A stretch of DNA of 64,000 nt from Galbibacter sp035306585 (GTDB lineage Bacteria; Bacteroidota; Bacteroidia; Flavobacteriales; Flavobacteriaceae). The notes under the pieces are model-generated. The model ran no database searches. It saw only the letters and a program-made list of their open reading frames with translations, and was not told the DNA's origin. This document shows, piece by piece, positions 1 through 10,147 of the stretch. Made by a program: the position numbers and the translations under genes. The stretch covers positions 49,226 through 113,225 of the forward strand of contig NZ_DATGNU010000021.1 in NCBI RefSeq assembly GCF_035306585.1, read 5' to 3'. Each line of letters starts with the position of its first letter. The first letter of the stretch is position 1.

Positions 1-1704
1 TCCGATTCGCTCTCTAAGGTTTTAGGTAGACCATCCTCGTATTATCAGAATTTGATGAAAGAGGCTAGAGTGGAAAAAAACCGGTATTTGCTAATTGCTC
101 GTGATTTAGGTTACACAAAATATATGCGGATCAAGGGATTTCCAATGTTTAATTTGGGGCCATATAAAGGTGGTTTTATAGTAGAGCAAGAAACGCAACG
201 TGAGTATCCTCTTGGCGGTATTGCACATCGCAGTGTAGGATATGAAAGAGAAAACGGCCCAAGTGTTGGTCTCGAAGGGGCTTTTGGACAATTTTTAAGA
301 GGAGAGGAAGGGCATCGCTTAAAGCAAAAAATTGCTCAAGGACAGTGGAAGCCTATTACGGATTATAACGAAGTAGAGCCGAAGGATGGTTATGATGTGG
401 TCTCGACGATTAATGTCAATATTCAGGATATCGCCCACCATGCTTTACTAGCACAGTTAGAAAAGTACAAAGCAATGCACGGAACCGTGGTTGTTATGGA
501 GGTTAAAACTGGAGAGATTAAAGCTATTTCCAATTTAGGAAGAACAGCTAATGGAAAATATTTTGAGCGTTTAAACTACGCTGTAGGGGAATCCCATGAG
601 CCTGGATCAACTTTCAAATTGTTCTCAATGATAGCTGCTTTGGAGGATCATGCAGTAGATACCAGCGATGTCATTGATACTGGAAAAGGGGTGATATCTT
701 TTTACGGAAAAAAGGTGAGAGATTCAAAATGGGGTGGCTATGGTGAGCTGTCTGTTTCGGATGTTTTAGTGCGTTCTTCCAATGTCGGGATCGTTAAAAT
801 TATTGATGATTTCTACGGCGATCAGCCTGAGAAATTTGTCAACCGTCTTTACAATATGGGACTTAATGATAAATTAGGTCTAGCAATAAAAGGAGAAGGG
901 GCGCCTTATATTCCTCATCCAAATGATAAGGAACGCTGGAGTGGTATTACGCTACAATGGATGGCTTATGGGTATGGGGTGTCTATGACCCCACTTCAAA
1001 CCTTGGCTTTTTACAATGCCGTTGCAAATGGCGGAGAGTTGTTAAAACCTAGACTTATTAAAGAAGTTCGTGATTGGGATAAGGTAATTCATAAATTCGA
1101 TAAGGAGGTTTTGAACCCTTCCATTTGCTCGAAAGAAACCCTCAAAAAGGTGCAGGCCATGCTGGAGAACGTGGTTAAATCTAAGCATGGGACTGGACAC
1201 GGATTGTACTCTGAAAATTTTTCCATGGCCGGGAAGACAGGTACGGCACAGAAAAATTATGCTGATAAGAGTAAGCTAAAATACATCTCCAGTTTTGCTG
1301 GTTACTTTCCAGCGGATGAACCTAAATATTCCTGTATCGTAGTAATTCACGAGCCCGATAAAGGAGTGGGTTATTACGGAGCGGATGTTTCAGGGCCCGT
1401 ATTTAAAGCCATCGCTCAGAAGATATACATTAATTCACCACTGATTGATACCATTGATGAATTAAACAATGCTGATGAGGATCTATTAAAAGATTATAAA
1501 TCCTACTACGCCAAGCTTAAGCAAAACAATACCACTGTTCCTAATGTTAAAGGAATGAGCGGAATGGATGCAGTTTCCATTTTAGAAAACTTAGGACTTA
1601 GAGTTAAGATTCAAGGGTCTAACGCGGGGACTGTTCAAAGTCAGTCTCTAGAGAGTGGAGTTAAAGTAGAGTCAAATAAAACTATAGTATTAAAGCTAAC
1701 GTGA
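1..1704 (+). CDS. ftsI: Penicillin-binding protein FtsI/PBP2-type transpeptidase, 5' end cut by window
   Basis: Septal peptidoglycan transpeptidase that cross-links stem peptides during division; membrane-anchored with a periplasmic catalytic domain. The frame is open to base 1, so the N-terminus (membrane anchor) lies outside the window. Visible are the penicillin-binding dimerisation region, the catalytic S-x-x-K (STFK, Ser codon at 607-609), S-x-N (SSN, 775-783) and K-T-G (1234-1242). A C-terminal PASTA domain (TTVPNVKGMSG onward, from about 1530) is present. It heads the visible dcw cluster, and its stop overlaps the GTG start of murE by 4 nt. Family and role are near certain from the ordered motifs and neighbours. 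Upstream ftsL, mraW and mraZ are expected but not visible. Confidence 0.97.
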   Translation, partial: SDSLSKVLGRPSSYYQNLMKEARVEKNRYLLIARDLGYTKYMRIKGFPMFNLGPYKGGFIVEQETQREYPLGGIAHRSVGYERENGPSVGLEGAFGQFLRGEEGHRLKQKIAQGQWKPITDYNEVEPKDGYDVVSTINVNIQDIAHHALLAQLEKYKAMHGTVVVMEVKTGEIKAISNLGRTANGKYFERLNYAVGESHEPGSTFKLFSMIAALEDHAVDTSDVIDTGKGVISFYGKKVRDSKWGGYGELSVSDVLVRSSNVGIVKIIDDFYGDQPEKFVNRLYNMGLNDKLGLAIKGEGAPYIPHPNDKERWSGITLQWMAYGYGVSMTPLQTLAFYNAVANGGELLKPRLIKEVRDWDKVIHKFDKEVLNPSICSKETLKKVQAMLENVVKSKHGTGHGLYSENFSMAGKTGTAQKNYADKSKLKYISSFAGYFPADEPKYSCIVVIHEPDKGVGYYGADVSGPVFKAIAQKIYINSPLIDTIDELNNADEDLLKDYKSYYAKLKQNNTTVPNVKGMSGMDAVSILENLGLRVKIQGSNAGTVQSQSLESGVKVESNKTIVLKLT

Positions 1705-3182
1705 TTGTATTAAAGGACATATTGTACAAGGTTAAAATCGATGCCGTTTACGGCAATACCGATACCCTTATAAATGCGGTACATTTCGATTCTAGGAAGG
1801 TTTCCCTAGATGATGTTTTTGTGGCGGTTCCAGGTACCACAGTGGATGGTCATGATTATATCACCAAGTCTATTGAGAGTGGCGCCATTGCTGTTATTTG
1901 TGAACGTATGCCTGCTGAACTCATTAATGGGGTGACCTATATAAGTGTTGAGAATGCGCATCACGCATTGGCTATTATGGCCTCTAACTTTTATGATAAC
2001 CCTTCTAAGAAACTAAAACTAATAGGGGTCACTGGTACTAATGGAAAGACAACCGTTGCTAGTTTATTGTACGAGCTCTTTAAAAAAGCAGGATATAAAA
2101 CAGGCCTTCTCTCAACTGTTAAGGTAATGGTTGGCCAGGACAGGCACCCTGCCACTCATACCACACCAGATCCAATGGCCATCAATGGGTATTTGAAGTC
2201 CATGAATTTGGCTGGAGTTGAATACTGCTTTATGGAAGTGAGTTCTCATGGTATTGATCAACAACGGACGGCAGGTCTTGAGTTTGTAGGGGGAGTGTTT
2301 AGTAATTTAACACATGACCACTTAGATTACCACCACAGTTTTGCAGCCTATCGGGATGTTAAGAAAAGATTCTTCGATGAGCTTTCACCAAAGGCTTTTG
2401 CACTGGTGAACGTGGATGATAAAAATGGGGCTTTCATGTTTCAAAATACCAAAGCAAAAAAAGTAACCTATGCTTTAAAAAATTATGCCGATTACAAGGC
2501 TCAAATACTTGAAAATCAATTCAATGGTTTGCTATTGAAAATTGACAACAATGAGGTTTGGTCTAAGTTAATCGGAAATTTCAATGCTTATAATCTACTG
2601 GCAGTTTATGCAGTAGCAGTGGAGCTTGGATTGGAAAAAATGGAAGTGCTACAGTATTTAAGTGAACTAGAGAGCGTAGGTGGACGGTTTGAGTATTTTA
2701 TTTCACAAAATGAAATTACGGCTATTGTGGATTACGCCCACACACCTGATGCTTTGAAAAATGTCTTAGAAACCATTAACACGATTCGAACTGGTAATGA
2801 GAACTTGATCACAGTAGTGGGCTGTGGAGGTGATCGTGATGCCGCCAAGCGACCTTTAATGGCCAATATAGCGGCCTCATTAAGTAATAAAGCCATTTTT
2901 ACCTCAGATAATCCTAGAACAGAAGATCCTGAAAAGATTTTGCAAGAAATGGAGGCGGGTGTTCAGCCTCAGTTTTATAATAAAACCCTCACCATTTTGG
3001 ATAGAAGACAAGCAATACGAACTGCTTGTCAACTAGCACAAAAGAAAGATATTATATTAATTGCAGGGAAAGGACATGAGAACTATCAAGAGATAAATGG
3101 TGTTCGAAAAGAATTTGATGATATGAAGATTGTAACAGAACTATTAAATAATATGAATCAGCATTCTCAAGGGAATGCATAA
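1701..3182 (+). CDS. murE: UDP-N-acetylmuramoyl-L-alanyl-D-glutamate--2,6-diaminopimelate ligase
   Basis: Cytoplasmic ATP-dependent Mur ligase that adds the third stem-peptide residue to UDP-MurNAc-Ala-Glu. The N-terminal UDP-binding domain is followed by the ATP loop GVTGTNGKTT (residues 109-118). The DNPR motif at 403-406 is the signature of enzymes using meso-diaminopimelate rather than lysine, so the wall is inferred to be the mDAP type. At 493 residues it has normal family length. The GTG start is chosen because it overlaps the ftsI stop in a GTGA arrangement, implying translational coupling. mraY follows after 29 nt. Confidence 0.97.
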   Translation: MIVLKDILYKVKIDAVYGNTDTLINAVHFDSRKVSLDDVFVAVPGTTVDGHDYITKSIESGAIAVICERMPAELINGVTYISVENAHHALAIMASNFYDNPSKKLKLIGVTGTNGKTTVASLLYELFKKAGYKTGLLSTVKVMVGQDRHPATHTTPDPMAINGYLKSMNLAGVEYCFMEVSSHGIDQQRTAGLEFVGGVFSNLTHDHLDYHHSFAAYRDVKKRFFDELSPKAFALVNVDDKNGAFMFQNTKAKKVTYALKNYADYKAQILENQFNGLLLKIDNNEVWSKLIGNFNAYNLLAVYAVAVELGLEKMEVLQYLSELESVGGRFEYFISQNEITAIVDYAHTPDALKNVLETINTIRTGNENLITVVGCGGDRDAAKRPLMANIAASLSNKAIFTSDNPRTEDPEKILQEMEAGVQPQFYNKTLTILDRRQAIRTACQLAQKKDIILIAGKGHENYQEINGVRKEFDDMKIVTELLNNMNQHSQGNA

Positions 3183-3211
3183 TGTGATAATTAAAGGATA
3201 GAGGATAACCT

Positions 3212-4441
3212 ATGTTGTATTATTTGTTTGAATTTTTAGAAAATGAATATGATTTTCCTGGAGCAGGACTGTTTCAGTTCTTGACCTTTCGGGCTGCTGC
3301 TGCGGTGTTGTTGTCTCTATTGATCTCCACCATTTTCGGTAAGCGAATCATCAATTATCTAAGATTACAGCAAATTGGAGAAAGCGTAAGGGAGTTAGGT
3401 TTGCAGGGACAGTCTCAAAAAGCTGGCACACCTACCATGGGAGGGATCATAATTATCCTCTCTACCCTGATCCCTGTATTATTGTTTTCTAAACTGGATA
3501 ATATTTATATTATAATTCTCATCGTGACCACACTTTGGATGGGTGTGATCGGATTTGTGGATGATTATATCAAAATATTTAAAAAGGACAAGGAAGGTTT
3601 AAAAGGGAAGTTTAAAATTCTCGGGCAAATTGGAGTTGGAATCATTGTGGGAGCCACCCTTTATTTTCATCCTCAGGTAACTGTTAAGGAAGAGCTTAGA
3701 CTTAGCAATGCCACCGAGGTAGTTTCTACAGGAACCAAGACCGAATACGGAAAAGAAGAGAAATCCACCAAGACAACGATACCTTTTGTGAAAAATAATG
3801 AGTTTGATTATGCCATGCTTGTTCAGTGGCTTGGAGATAATTATAAAAGCTATGCTTGGCTAGTGTTTATTCCAGTGGTTATTTTCATCATAACTGCCGT
3901 GTCAAACGGCGCTAATCTAACTGATGGAATTGATGGTCTGGCAGCTGGGACCTCGGCCATTATAGTAATTACCTTAGGTATTTTCGCTTGGGTCTCTGGT
4001 AATATCATATTTTCTGATTATTTAAACATTATGTATATCCCTAGGGCAGGTGAAATCACCGTTTTTATAGCAGCTTTCGCCGGGGCGCTTGTAGGGTTTT
4101 TATGGTATAATGCCTTTCCAGCCCAGGTTTTTATGGGGGATACAGGAAGTTTGACCATAGGTGGGATTATCGCCGTAATTGCGATCGCTATTCGAAAAGA
4201 ATGGTTAATCCCTATAATGTGTGGAATTTTCCTAGCAGAGAATTTATCAGTGGTATTACAGGTAAGTTATTTTAAGTATACCAAGAAAAAATTTGGAGAG
4301 GGACGACGTGTGTTTTTAATGGCACCTCTTCATCATCACTACCAAAAGAAAGGATACCACGAGAGTAAGATCGTGACTCGATTTTGGATTGTGGGCATAT
4401 TGCTAGCTATTATTACCATTGTCACCCTAAAACTCAGATAG
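3212..4441 (+). CDS. mraY: Phospho-N-acetylmuramoyl-pentapeptide-transferase
   Basis: Integral membrane enzyme that moves phospho-MurNAc-pentapeptide onto undecaprenyl phosphate to form lipid I. It has about ten membrane segments, the DDY motif at 117-119, the NLTDGIDGLAAG segment near 235-246 and the PLHHHY histidine motif towards the C-terminus. At 409 residues it is longer than the roughly 360 of E. coli MraY. The extra length is a hydrophilic insert around residues 155-212, rich in Glu, Lys and Thr, between two membrane segments. Such an insert is, to my knowledge, usual in Bacteroidota. murD starts 2 nt after the stop. Confidence 0.97.
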   Translation: MLYYLFEFLENEYDFPGAGLFQFLTFRAAAAVLLSLLISTIFGKRIINYLRLQQIGESVRELGLQGQSQKAGTPTMGGIIIILSTLIPVLLFSKLDNIYIIILIVTTLWMGVIGFVDDYIKIFKKDKEGLKGKFKILGQIGVGIIVGATLYFHPQVTVKEELRLSNATEVVSTGTKTEYGKEEKSTKTTIPFVKNNEFDYAMLVQWLGDNYKSYAWLVFIPVVIFIITAVSNGANLTDGIDGLAAGTSAIIVITLGIFAWVSGNIIFSDYLNIMYIPRAGEITVFIAAFAGALVGFLWYNAFPAQVFMGDTGSLTIGGIIAVIAIAIRKEWLIPIMCGIFLAENLSVVLQVSYFKYTKKKFGEGRRVFLMAPLHHHYQKKGYHESKIVTRFWIVGILLAIITIVTLKLR

Positions 4442-4443
4442 AG

Positions 4444-5775
4444 ATGCGGTTAGTAGTATTAGGAGGTGGTGAGAGCGGGGTTGGTAGCGCCATATTGGCG
4501 AAAAAACATGGATTTGATATTTTTCTTTCTGACAAAGGGAAGATCAATGATCACTATAAAAACGTTCTTGAGGATATTGGAATTAATTGGGAGGATGAAA
4601 GGCATACCGAATCAGTTATTTTAAAAGCTGACTTGGTTATAAAGAGTCCCGGGATCCCGGATAGTTCGCCGCTGATTATAAAGCTCAATGAGCTCGGTGT
4701 GCCAGTTATTTCTGAGATTGAGTTTGCATCCCGCTATACGGATGCTATGCTGATCGGGATTACAGGTAGTAATGGAAAGACCACCACTACGATGCTGACC
4801 AATCATTTGTTATCAACTGGTGGATTGCAGGTAGGAATGGCTGGAAATATTGGAGATAGTTTTGCGAAAATGGTCGCTCAGAAAGACTTAGCTTACTACG
4901 TGCTTGAAATTAGCAGTTTTCAGCTTGATGGGATCGAGAGGTTCGCACCTCATATTGCTGTTATAACAAATATAACTCCAGATCACTTGGATCGTTATGA
5001 TTATAAGTTTGATAATTATATCGATTCGAAATTTAGAATCACTATGAATCAGACCGCAGCGGACTACCTGATCTATGATGGTGATGATCCAGTGATTACA
5101 ACGTGGTTAAAAGTAAACAAAACACAGGCCCGACTTCTTCCATTTTCCATAGAAAAGAAGCTTGAACAAGGCGCATATTTAGAAGATAATAAAATAGTAA
5201 TAACGATAGATAAACACCATTTTCAGATGTCAACAGATACTTTAGCACTCGAAGGAAAACATAATGTCAAAAATGCAATGGCCGCTTCAACAGTAGCTCA
5301 ATTGCTAAAAATTAGAAAGGCAACTATTCGTGAAAGCCTAGAGAATTTTCAAGGTGCAGCGCACCGGTTGGAAAAAGTGCTAAAAATTCATAATGTACAT
5401 TACATAAATGATTCTAAGGCTACCAATGTCAACGCAACTTATTATGCCCTAGATAGCATGAATACTCCTACAGTATGGATCGTTGGAGGTCAAGATAAGG
5501 GAAATGATTATCTAACCCTTATGCCCCTTGTTAGAGAGAAGGTCAAAGCCATCGTTTGTCTAGGGTGGGATAATGCTAAGATCATTGAAACTTTTGGTAG
5601 TGTGGTTGAATTTATAGTGGAGACTACCTCTATGGAAGATGCTGTTAGAGTAAGCAAAGAAGTTGCACAACCAGGTGATACAGTGTTATTGTCACCAGCC
5701 TGTGCTTCGTTTGACCTGTTCATGAATTATCAAGATAGAGGGGATCAGTTTAAAGAGCAAGTAAGAAAATTATAA
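4444..5775 (+). CDS. murD: UDP-N-acetylmuramoylalanine--D-glutamate ligase
   Basis: Cytoplasmic Mur ligase that adds D-Glu to UDP-MurNAc-L-Ala. The N-terminal Rossmann-like motif VVLGGGESG is at residues 4-12 and the ATP loop GITGSNGKTTTT at 105-116. A central H-[ND]-x-N-type segment (GKHNVKNAMAA) and the C-terminal INDSKATN region follow. The ATG at 4444 is preferred over an in-frame upstream TTG inside mraY because it puts the glycine-rich motif at the expected N-terminal position and gives 443 residues. It is 2 nt from mraY and 12 nt from ftsW, consistent with one transcript. Confidence 0.97.
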   Translation: MRLVVLGGGESGVGSAILAKKHGFDIFLSDKGKINDHYKNVLEDIGINWEDERHTESVILKADLVIKSPGIPDSSPLIIKLNELGVPVISEIEFASRYTDAMLIGITGSNGKTTTTMLTNHLLSTGGLQVGMAGNIGDSFAKMVAQKDLAYYVLEISSFQLDGIERFAPHIAVITNITPDHLDRYDYKFDNYIDSKFRITMNQTAADYLIYDGDDPVITTWLKVNKTQARLLPFSIEKKLEQGAYLEDNKIVITIDKHHFQMSTDTLALEGKHNVKNAMAASTVAQLLKIRKATIRESLENFQGAAHRLEKVLKIHNVHYINDSKATNVNATYYALDSMNTPTVWIVGGQDKGNDYLTLMPLVREKVKAIVCLGWDNAKIIETFGSVVEFIVETTSMEDAVRVSKEVAQPGDTVLLSPACASFDLFMNYQDRGDQFKEQVRKL

Positions 5776-5787
5776 TCGTATAAACAC

Positions 5788-6990
5788 GTGCAGGAGATTT
5801 TTAAAAATATCAAGGGAGATAAAGCGATTTGGGCTGTAGTGGCACTTTTGGCCTTGTTTTCCTTTTTACCAGTGTACAGTGCTAGCACCAATCTTGTTTA
5901 TGTGGTCGGTAGTGGGACGACATTTGGTTACCTGCTAAAACATGGTTTTTTATTACTACTTGGTCTTGGGATTATTTATGCGATTCATCAAATTCCTTAT
6001 AATTATTTCAAGGGATTATCGATCATCGCCATGCCAATCACAATTTTATTATTGATATATACCTTGGCTCAAGGTACCACTATTGGTGGGGCGAATGCCA
6101 GTAGATGGATACAAGTGCCTTTTGTTGGAATAAGTTTTCAGCCTTCTACCTTGGCAAGTATTGTGTTGTTAACACATGTGGCTAGATATCTTTCTAAAAT
6201 TAAAGATCAAACGATTCGTTTTAAAGATAGTATCCTGCCGCTTTGGATTCCTGTATTTGTGTTTTTAGCATTGATACTTCCTGCGAATTTTTCTACCACG
6301 GCTATCTTATTTTTCATGGTACTTGTACTATGCTTTTTAGGAGGCTATCCATGGAAGTATCTAATGGGAGTAGTGGGAGTAGGGATTGTAGTTTTAAGTA
6401 TGTTTGTTCTTACGGCGAAGGCATTCCCAGGATTGTTTCCAAATAGGGTAGATACTTGGATAAATCGGGTGGAGAATTTTGCTGATGGTAAGGATACTGG
6501 AGAGGATTACCAGATAGAGCGAGCTAAAATTGCCATAGCTACTGGCGGAGTGGTCGGTGTAGGGGCAGGAAAGAGTATTATGAAGAATTTCTTACCTCAG
6601 AGTTCTTCAGATTTTATTTATGCAATTATTGTAGAGGAGTATGGTTTAATTGGCGGTTTTGTCATCATAGCCATATATCTCCTATTGCTTTTTAGAATCA
6701 TTATTGTGGCTCATAAGGCCAATTCGACCTTTGGGAAATTGTTGGTCATTGCTGTTGGGCTGCCCATCGTCTTTCAGGCTTTTATAAATATGGCTGTGGC
6801 GGTGGAGCTATTGCCTGTTACGGGTCAAACGCTACCCTTGATAAGTAGTGGAGGAACATCCATATGGATGACTTGTTTGGCCATCGGAATTATTTTGAGC
6901 GTTAGCTCAAAAAGACAAGAAGAATTAGAATTAAAAGAACAAGATATAGATAATCAAAATCCGTTAGACATCCTAAGTGAGCAGTTATAG
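5788..6990 (+). CDS. ftsW: SEDS-family glycosyltransferase FtsW
   Basis: Multi-spanning SEDS protein that polymerises lipid II glycans at the septum with the FtsI transpeptidase. About ten hydrophobic helices are evident. SEDS hallmarks include RWIQVP (GANASRWIQVPFVGISFQPS), the SSDFIYAIIVEEYGLIG segment and GQTLPLISSGGTS near the C-terminus. The GTG start lies 12 nt after murD. The 3' end overlaps murG by 14 nt, so the two are probably translationally coupled. Its place between murD and murG is the usual dcw position and favours FtsW over RodA. Confidence 0.96.
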   Translation: MQEIFKNIKGDKAIWAVVALLALFSFLPVYSASTNLVYVVGSGTTFGYLLKHGFLLLLGLGIIYAIHQIPYNYFKGLSIIAMPITILLLIYTLAQGTTIGGANASRWIQVPFVGISFQPSTLASIVLLTHVARYLSKIKDQTIRFKDSILPLWIPVFVFLALILPANFSTTAILFFMVLVLCFLGGYPWKYLMGVVGVGIVVLSMFVLTAKAFPGLFPNRVDTWINRVENFADGKDTGEDYQIERAKIAIATGGVVGVGAGKSIMKNFLPQSSSDFIYAIIVEEYGLIGGFVIIAIYLLLLFRIIIVAHKANSTFGKLLVIAVGLPIVFQAFINMAVAVELLPVTGQTLPLISSGGTSIWMTCLAIGIILSVSSKRQEELELKEQDIDNQNPLDILSEQL

Positions 6991-8086
6991 ATTCATATTA
7001 TCAGGTGGAGGAACTGGAGGACATATTTATCCAGCGATTGCTATAGCCAAGGAGCTAGAAGTACGGTACCCTGATGCCAAATTTCTATTTGTTGGTGCCA
7101 AGGATAAGATGGAGATGGAAAAAATTCCTCAAGCAGGATATGAAATTAAGGGCCTATGGATTTCTGGGTTGCAGCGTAAGTTTACGTTTAAAAACCTAAT
7201 GTTTCCATTTAAACTAATTCATAGTTTGATAGTATCTAGATCCATCATAAAGGACTTTAAACCAGATATGGTAATTGGTACGGGAGGTTATGCAAGTGGT
7301 CCTTTATTAACCGTTGCGTCCTCAAAAGGAATTCCATGTGCGGTGCAGGAACAGAATTCATTTCCTGGTATTACCAATAAAGTACTGGGAAAAAAGGTGC
7401 AGAAGATCTTTGTAGCCTATCATGGATTGGAGCGTTATTTTCCAAAGGAGAAAATCGTAATTACAGGGAACCCAGTTCGGCAAGATTTGTTGAATCTTAC
7501 TAACTACAAGACTGAAGAGGAAGGGTTTTTTAGTCAAAACAACGATCGTAAAACCCTCTTTGTCATGGGGGGGAGTCTAGGGGCTAGAAGGGTTAATCAA
7601 TTAGTAGAAAAGCAGCTAAACTTTTTCAAACAACACAACGTACAAGTTATATGGCAGTGTGGAAAGTTGTACTATCCAGAATATAAAAAGTATCACGGTG
7701 AGTTTGTAAAGGTATATGATTTTATAAATGACATGAAGTTAGCTTATGTCAGCAGTGATTTCATCATTTCTCGCTCTGGGGCTATTTCGGTATCTGAATT
7801 GGCCTTAGTAGGCAAACCAGTATTTTTTATCCCCTCTCCAAATGTGGCTGAGGATCATCAGACAAAAAATGCGAAAGCTGTAGTGGATAAAAAAGCAGCG
7901 ATCTTATTGCTGGAGGATCAGTTGGATGTTGCATTTGAAGATGCATTTTTAAAGGTACTCAGCTGCGAGGAATTGCAACATTCCCTTGGTGAGAATTTTA
8001 AAGCTTTAGCCTTGCCCAACGCAACTAAAGATATTGTAGATCATTTAGAACAATTATTAAAAAATAGAAAAGCAGCACAGTCATAA
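6977..8086 (+). CDS. murG: UDP-N-acetylglucosamine--lipid I GlcNAc transferase
   Basis: Peripheral GT-B glycosyltransferase on the inner face of the membrane that converts lipid I to lipid II. Diagnostic motifs in order are GGGTGGHIYPA near residue 10, TGGYASGP, QEQNSFPG, GGSLGARRVN and SRSGAISVSELALVGKP. The GTG start lies inside the end of ftsW (14 nt overlap); a later start would remove the conserved GGTGGH loop. It is 369 residues, normal for the family. murC begins 2 nt downstream. Confidence 0.97.
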   Translation: MSSYRFILSGGGTGGHIYPAIAIAKELEVRYPDAKFLFVGAKDKMEMEKIPQAGYEIKGLWISGLQRKFTFKNLMFPFKLIHSLIVSRSIIKDFKPDMVIGTGGYASGPLLTVASSKGIPCAVQEQNSFPGITNKVLGKKVQKIFVAYHGLERYFPKEKIVITGNPVRQDLLNLTNYKTEEEGFFSQNNDRKTLFVMGGSLGARRVNQLVEKQLNFFKQHNVQVIWQCGKLYYPEYKKYHGEFVKVYDFINDMKLAYVSSDFIISRSGAISVSELALVGKPVFFIPSPNVAEDHQTKNAKAVVDKKAAILLLEDQLDVAFEDAFLKVLSCEELQHSLGENFKALALPNATKDIVDHLEQLLKNRKAAQS

Positions 8087-8088
8087 CG

Positions 8089-9441
8089 ATGGATTTAAAA
8101 CAAACACATAACGTCTACTTTATTGGTATTGGAGGCATCGGAATGTCTGCACTAGCGCGTTATTTTAAATTCATTGGTAAAAACGTTGCTGGTTATGATC
8201 GTGTTGCGAGTCAAATTACCGATGAACTTATACAGGACGGCATCACAGTTTGTTTTGAGGATAATGTGGCATATATTGCGGATGGGTTTAAAGATCCGAA
8301 TCATACTTTGGTAGTGTATACCCCTGCCGTTAATAACAATTCGCAGTACGAGTATTTCAATAGTAATGGTTTTACCATAGAGAAAAGAGCTGCAGTACTG
8401 GGTAGGATTACCAAAGATTCTTACTGTTTTGCAGTGGCAGGTACTCATGGTAAAACAACCACTAGTACTATTTTGGCCCATTTGCTGCACGAGACTAAAA
8501 CGCCTATAACGGCGTTCTTAGGAGGCATATCTGAGAATTTTAATAGCAATTTTCTCATTGAAGGATCACAATATACGGTCGTCGAAGCCGATGAGTTTGA
8601 CCGCTCTTTTTTACAACTTTCCCCAACGGTAGCCTGTGTGACATCTATGGATGCCGACCATCTGGATATATATGGTGATAAGGAAAGTCTGACCAAGGCC
8701 TTTAATGAATTTGCAGCGCGATTAAAAGATGGGGGACAACTATTTGTTCGATATGGCTTACCGCTAAAGGGAGCGACATTTGGATTTGAAGATGAGGCTG
8801 ACTATTCAGCTCAAAATATAACGATAACTGACTCAACCTACCAATTTGATTTTAAAACACCCTATGAAACATTATCAAGGGTGAGGTTTAACAAGCCTGG
8901 TAAGCATAATTTGTTAAACGCACTGGCAGCAATGGCAATGGCGACAACTCTAGGCACCCCCCTTGGTCACATTGCCAAAGCTTTAGAGACCTTTAAGGGA
9001 ATTAAACGCAGGTTTACCTATCATATCAATGAAAGGGATCTTGTTTATATTGATGATTATGCACACCACCCCACGGAAATAGAGGCGGTGCATCAAGCTG
9101 TGAGATCCGCTCACCCCGATAAGAAGGTTACTGTGGTATTTCAACCACATTTATATAGTAGAACAAAGGATTTTGCCCAAGAATTCGCCAAGAGCTTAGC
9201 CGATTTTGATGAAATAATCTTACTGGACATTTACCCTGCCCGAGAGCAACCCATAGAGGGCGTAGACTCCGATTGGCTCCTTAACTTAATCAACCACAGT
9301 TGTAAGCATAAGGTTGCAAAGGAGCAACTTTGCGAGGTACTGCATAAAAGTACATCCAAAGTTTACCTCACTTTAGGCGCAGGAGATATAGGACAAGAAG
9401 TTAATTCCATAAAAAAAGTGTTAAGTGAAAAAGTATATTGA
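8089..9441 (+). CDS. murC: UDP-N-acetylmuramate--L-alanine ligase
   Basis: Cytoplasmic Mur ligase that adds the first L-Ala to UDP-MurNAc. The N-terminal nucleotide-fold motif FIGIGGIGMSALA, the ATP loop AGTHGKTTTST, VVEADEFDRSFL and the YIDDYAHHPTEI segment are all present and in order. It is 450 residues, in the family range. The 3' end overlaps ftsQ by 17 nt. Together with murE and murD it supplies three of the four Mur ligases; murF is not in the window, so it presumably lies elsewhere. Confidence 0.97.
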   Translation: MDLKQTHNVYFIGIGGIGMSALARYFKFIGKNVAGYDRVASQITDELIQDGITVCFEDNVAYIADGFKDPNHTLVVYTPAVNNNSQYEYFNSNGFTIEKRAAVLGRITKDSYCFAVAGTHGKTTTSTILAHLLHETKTPITAFLGGISENFNSNFLIEGSQYTVVEADEFDRSFLQLSPTVACVTSMDADHLDIYGDKESLTKAFNEFAARLKDGGQLFVRYGLPLKGATFGFEDEADYSAQNITITDSTYQFDFKTPYETLSRVRFNKPGKHNLLNALAAMAMATTLGTPLGHIAKALETFKGIKRRFTYHINERDLVYIDDYAHHPTEIEAVHQAVRSAHPDKKVTVVFQPHLYSRTKDFAQEFAKSLADFDEIILLDIYPAREQPIEGVDSDWLLNLINHSCKHKVAKEQLCEVLHKSTSKVYLTLGAGDIGQEVNSIKKVLSEKVY

Positions 9442-10144
9442 TTTTATAAAAATATCCCTTGCAGTTCTCGGACTTGTATTTCTGTTTTCTTTCTCAAATA
9501 TAAGAAATAATAACAGGGTATTGCCGATGAAAACTTCGGTGGAATTTTTAAATGATGACGCTCACTTTATTACCCGTAGTACGGTTAATAAATTGTTGAT
9601 ACAAAATAGGGACTCTGCTTCGGTGATAACCAAAGATCAATTAGTTTTGAGTAAAGTAGAAGAATCGCTCAATGCTCATAGTATGGTAGAACATGCCGAT
9701 GTGTATGTGACTATAAATGGGGAGATTGGAGCCAAAGTACGTCAACGCACCCCAATTGCAAGGGTCATTGGCGAGCAGGGGTATTATATGGATTCGTATG
9801 GAGAAAAGATGCCATTATCACCAGTGCATTCGGCAAGAGTTCCACTAATTACTGGGGATGATGTTGATAAGTCATGGTCATCTTTGTATGAATTGGTGAA
9901 ATATATCCATGAAGATGATTTTTTGAAAAAGACAATAACGGGGATTCATTTAAAAGACCAGCATTTTGAATTAGCGCTTAGAGAGGAAGATTTCACTCTT
10001 TTTATCGCTAGAGTAGATAAATTGGATTTAAAGTTTAACAACTTTAAAGCCTTCTATCAAAAGGGTAGAAATGACAAAACTCTAGCAAAGTATAAAATGG
10101 TAAATCTCAGTTTTGATAATCAGGTAGTGTGTACCAAAAAGTAA
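9425..10144 (+). CDS. ftsQ: Cell division protein FtsQ/DivIB
   Basis: Bitopic division protein linking early and late divisome components. It has a short cytoplasmic tail, one membrane helix at about residues 9-26, and a periplasmic part with a POTRA-like region including the V(E/D)HADVYVTINGEIGAKVRQRTP stretch typical of FtsQ. Sequence conservation in this family is low, so the call rests on size (239 residues), topology and position between murC and ftsA. The GTG start is inside murC, with 17 nt of overlap. Confidence 0.92.
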   Translation: MKKYIDFIKISLAVLGLVFLFSFSNIRNNNRVLPMKTSVEFLNDDAHFITRSTVNKLLIQNRDSASVITKDQLVLSKVEESLNAHSMVEHADVYVTINGEIGAKVRQRTPIARVIGEQGYYMDSYGEKMPLSPVHSARVPLITGDDVDKSWSSLYELVKYIHEDDFLKKTITGIHLKDQHFELALREEDFTLFIARVDKLDLKFNNFKAFYQKGRNDKTLAKYKMVNLSFDNQVVCTKK

Positions 10145-10147
10145 GAT

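Noticed and set aside
8152..8490. 112-codon minus-strand frame inside murC
   Set aside because: Shadow of a well-supported essential gene; no promoter or family signal.
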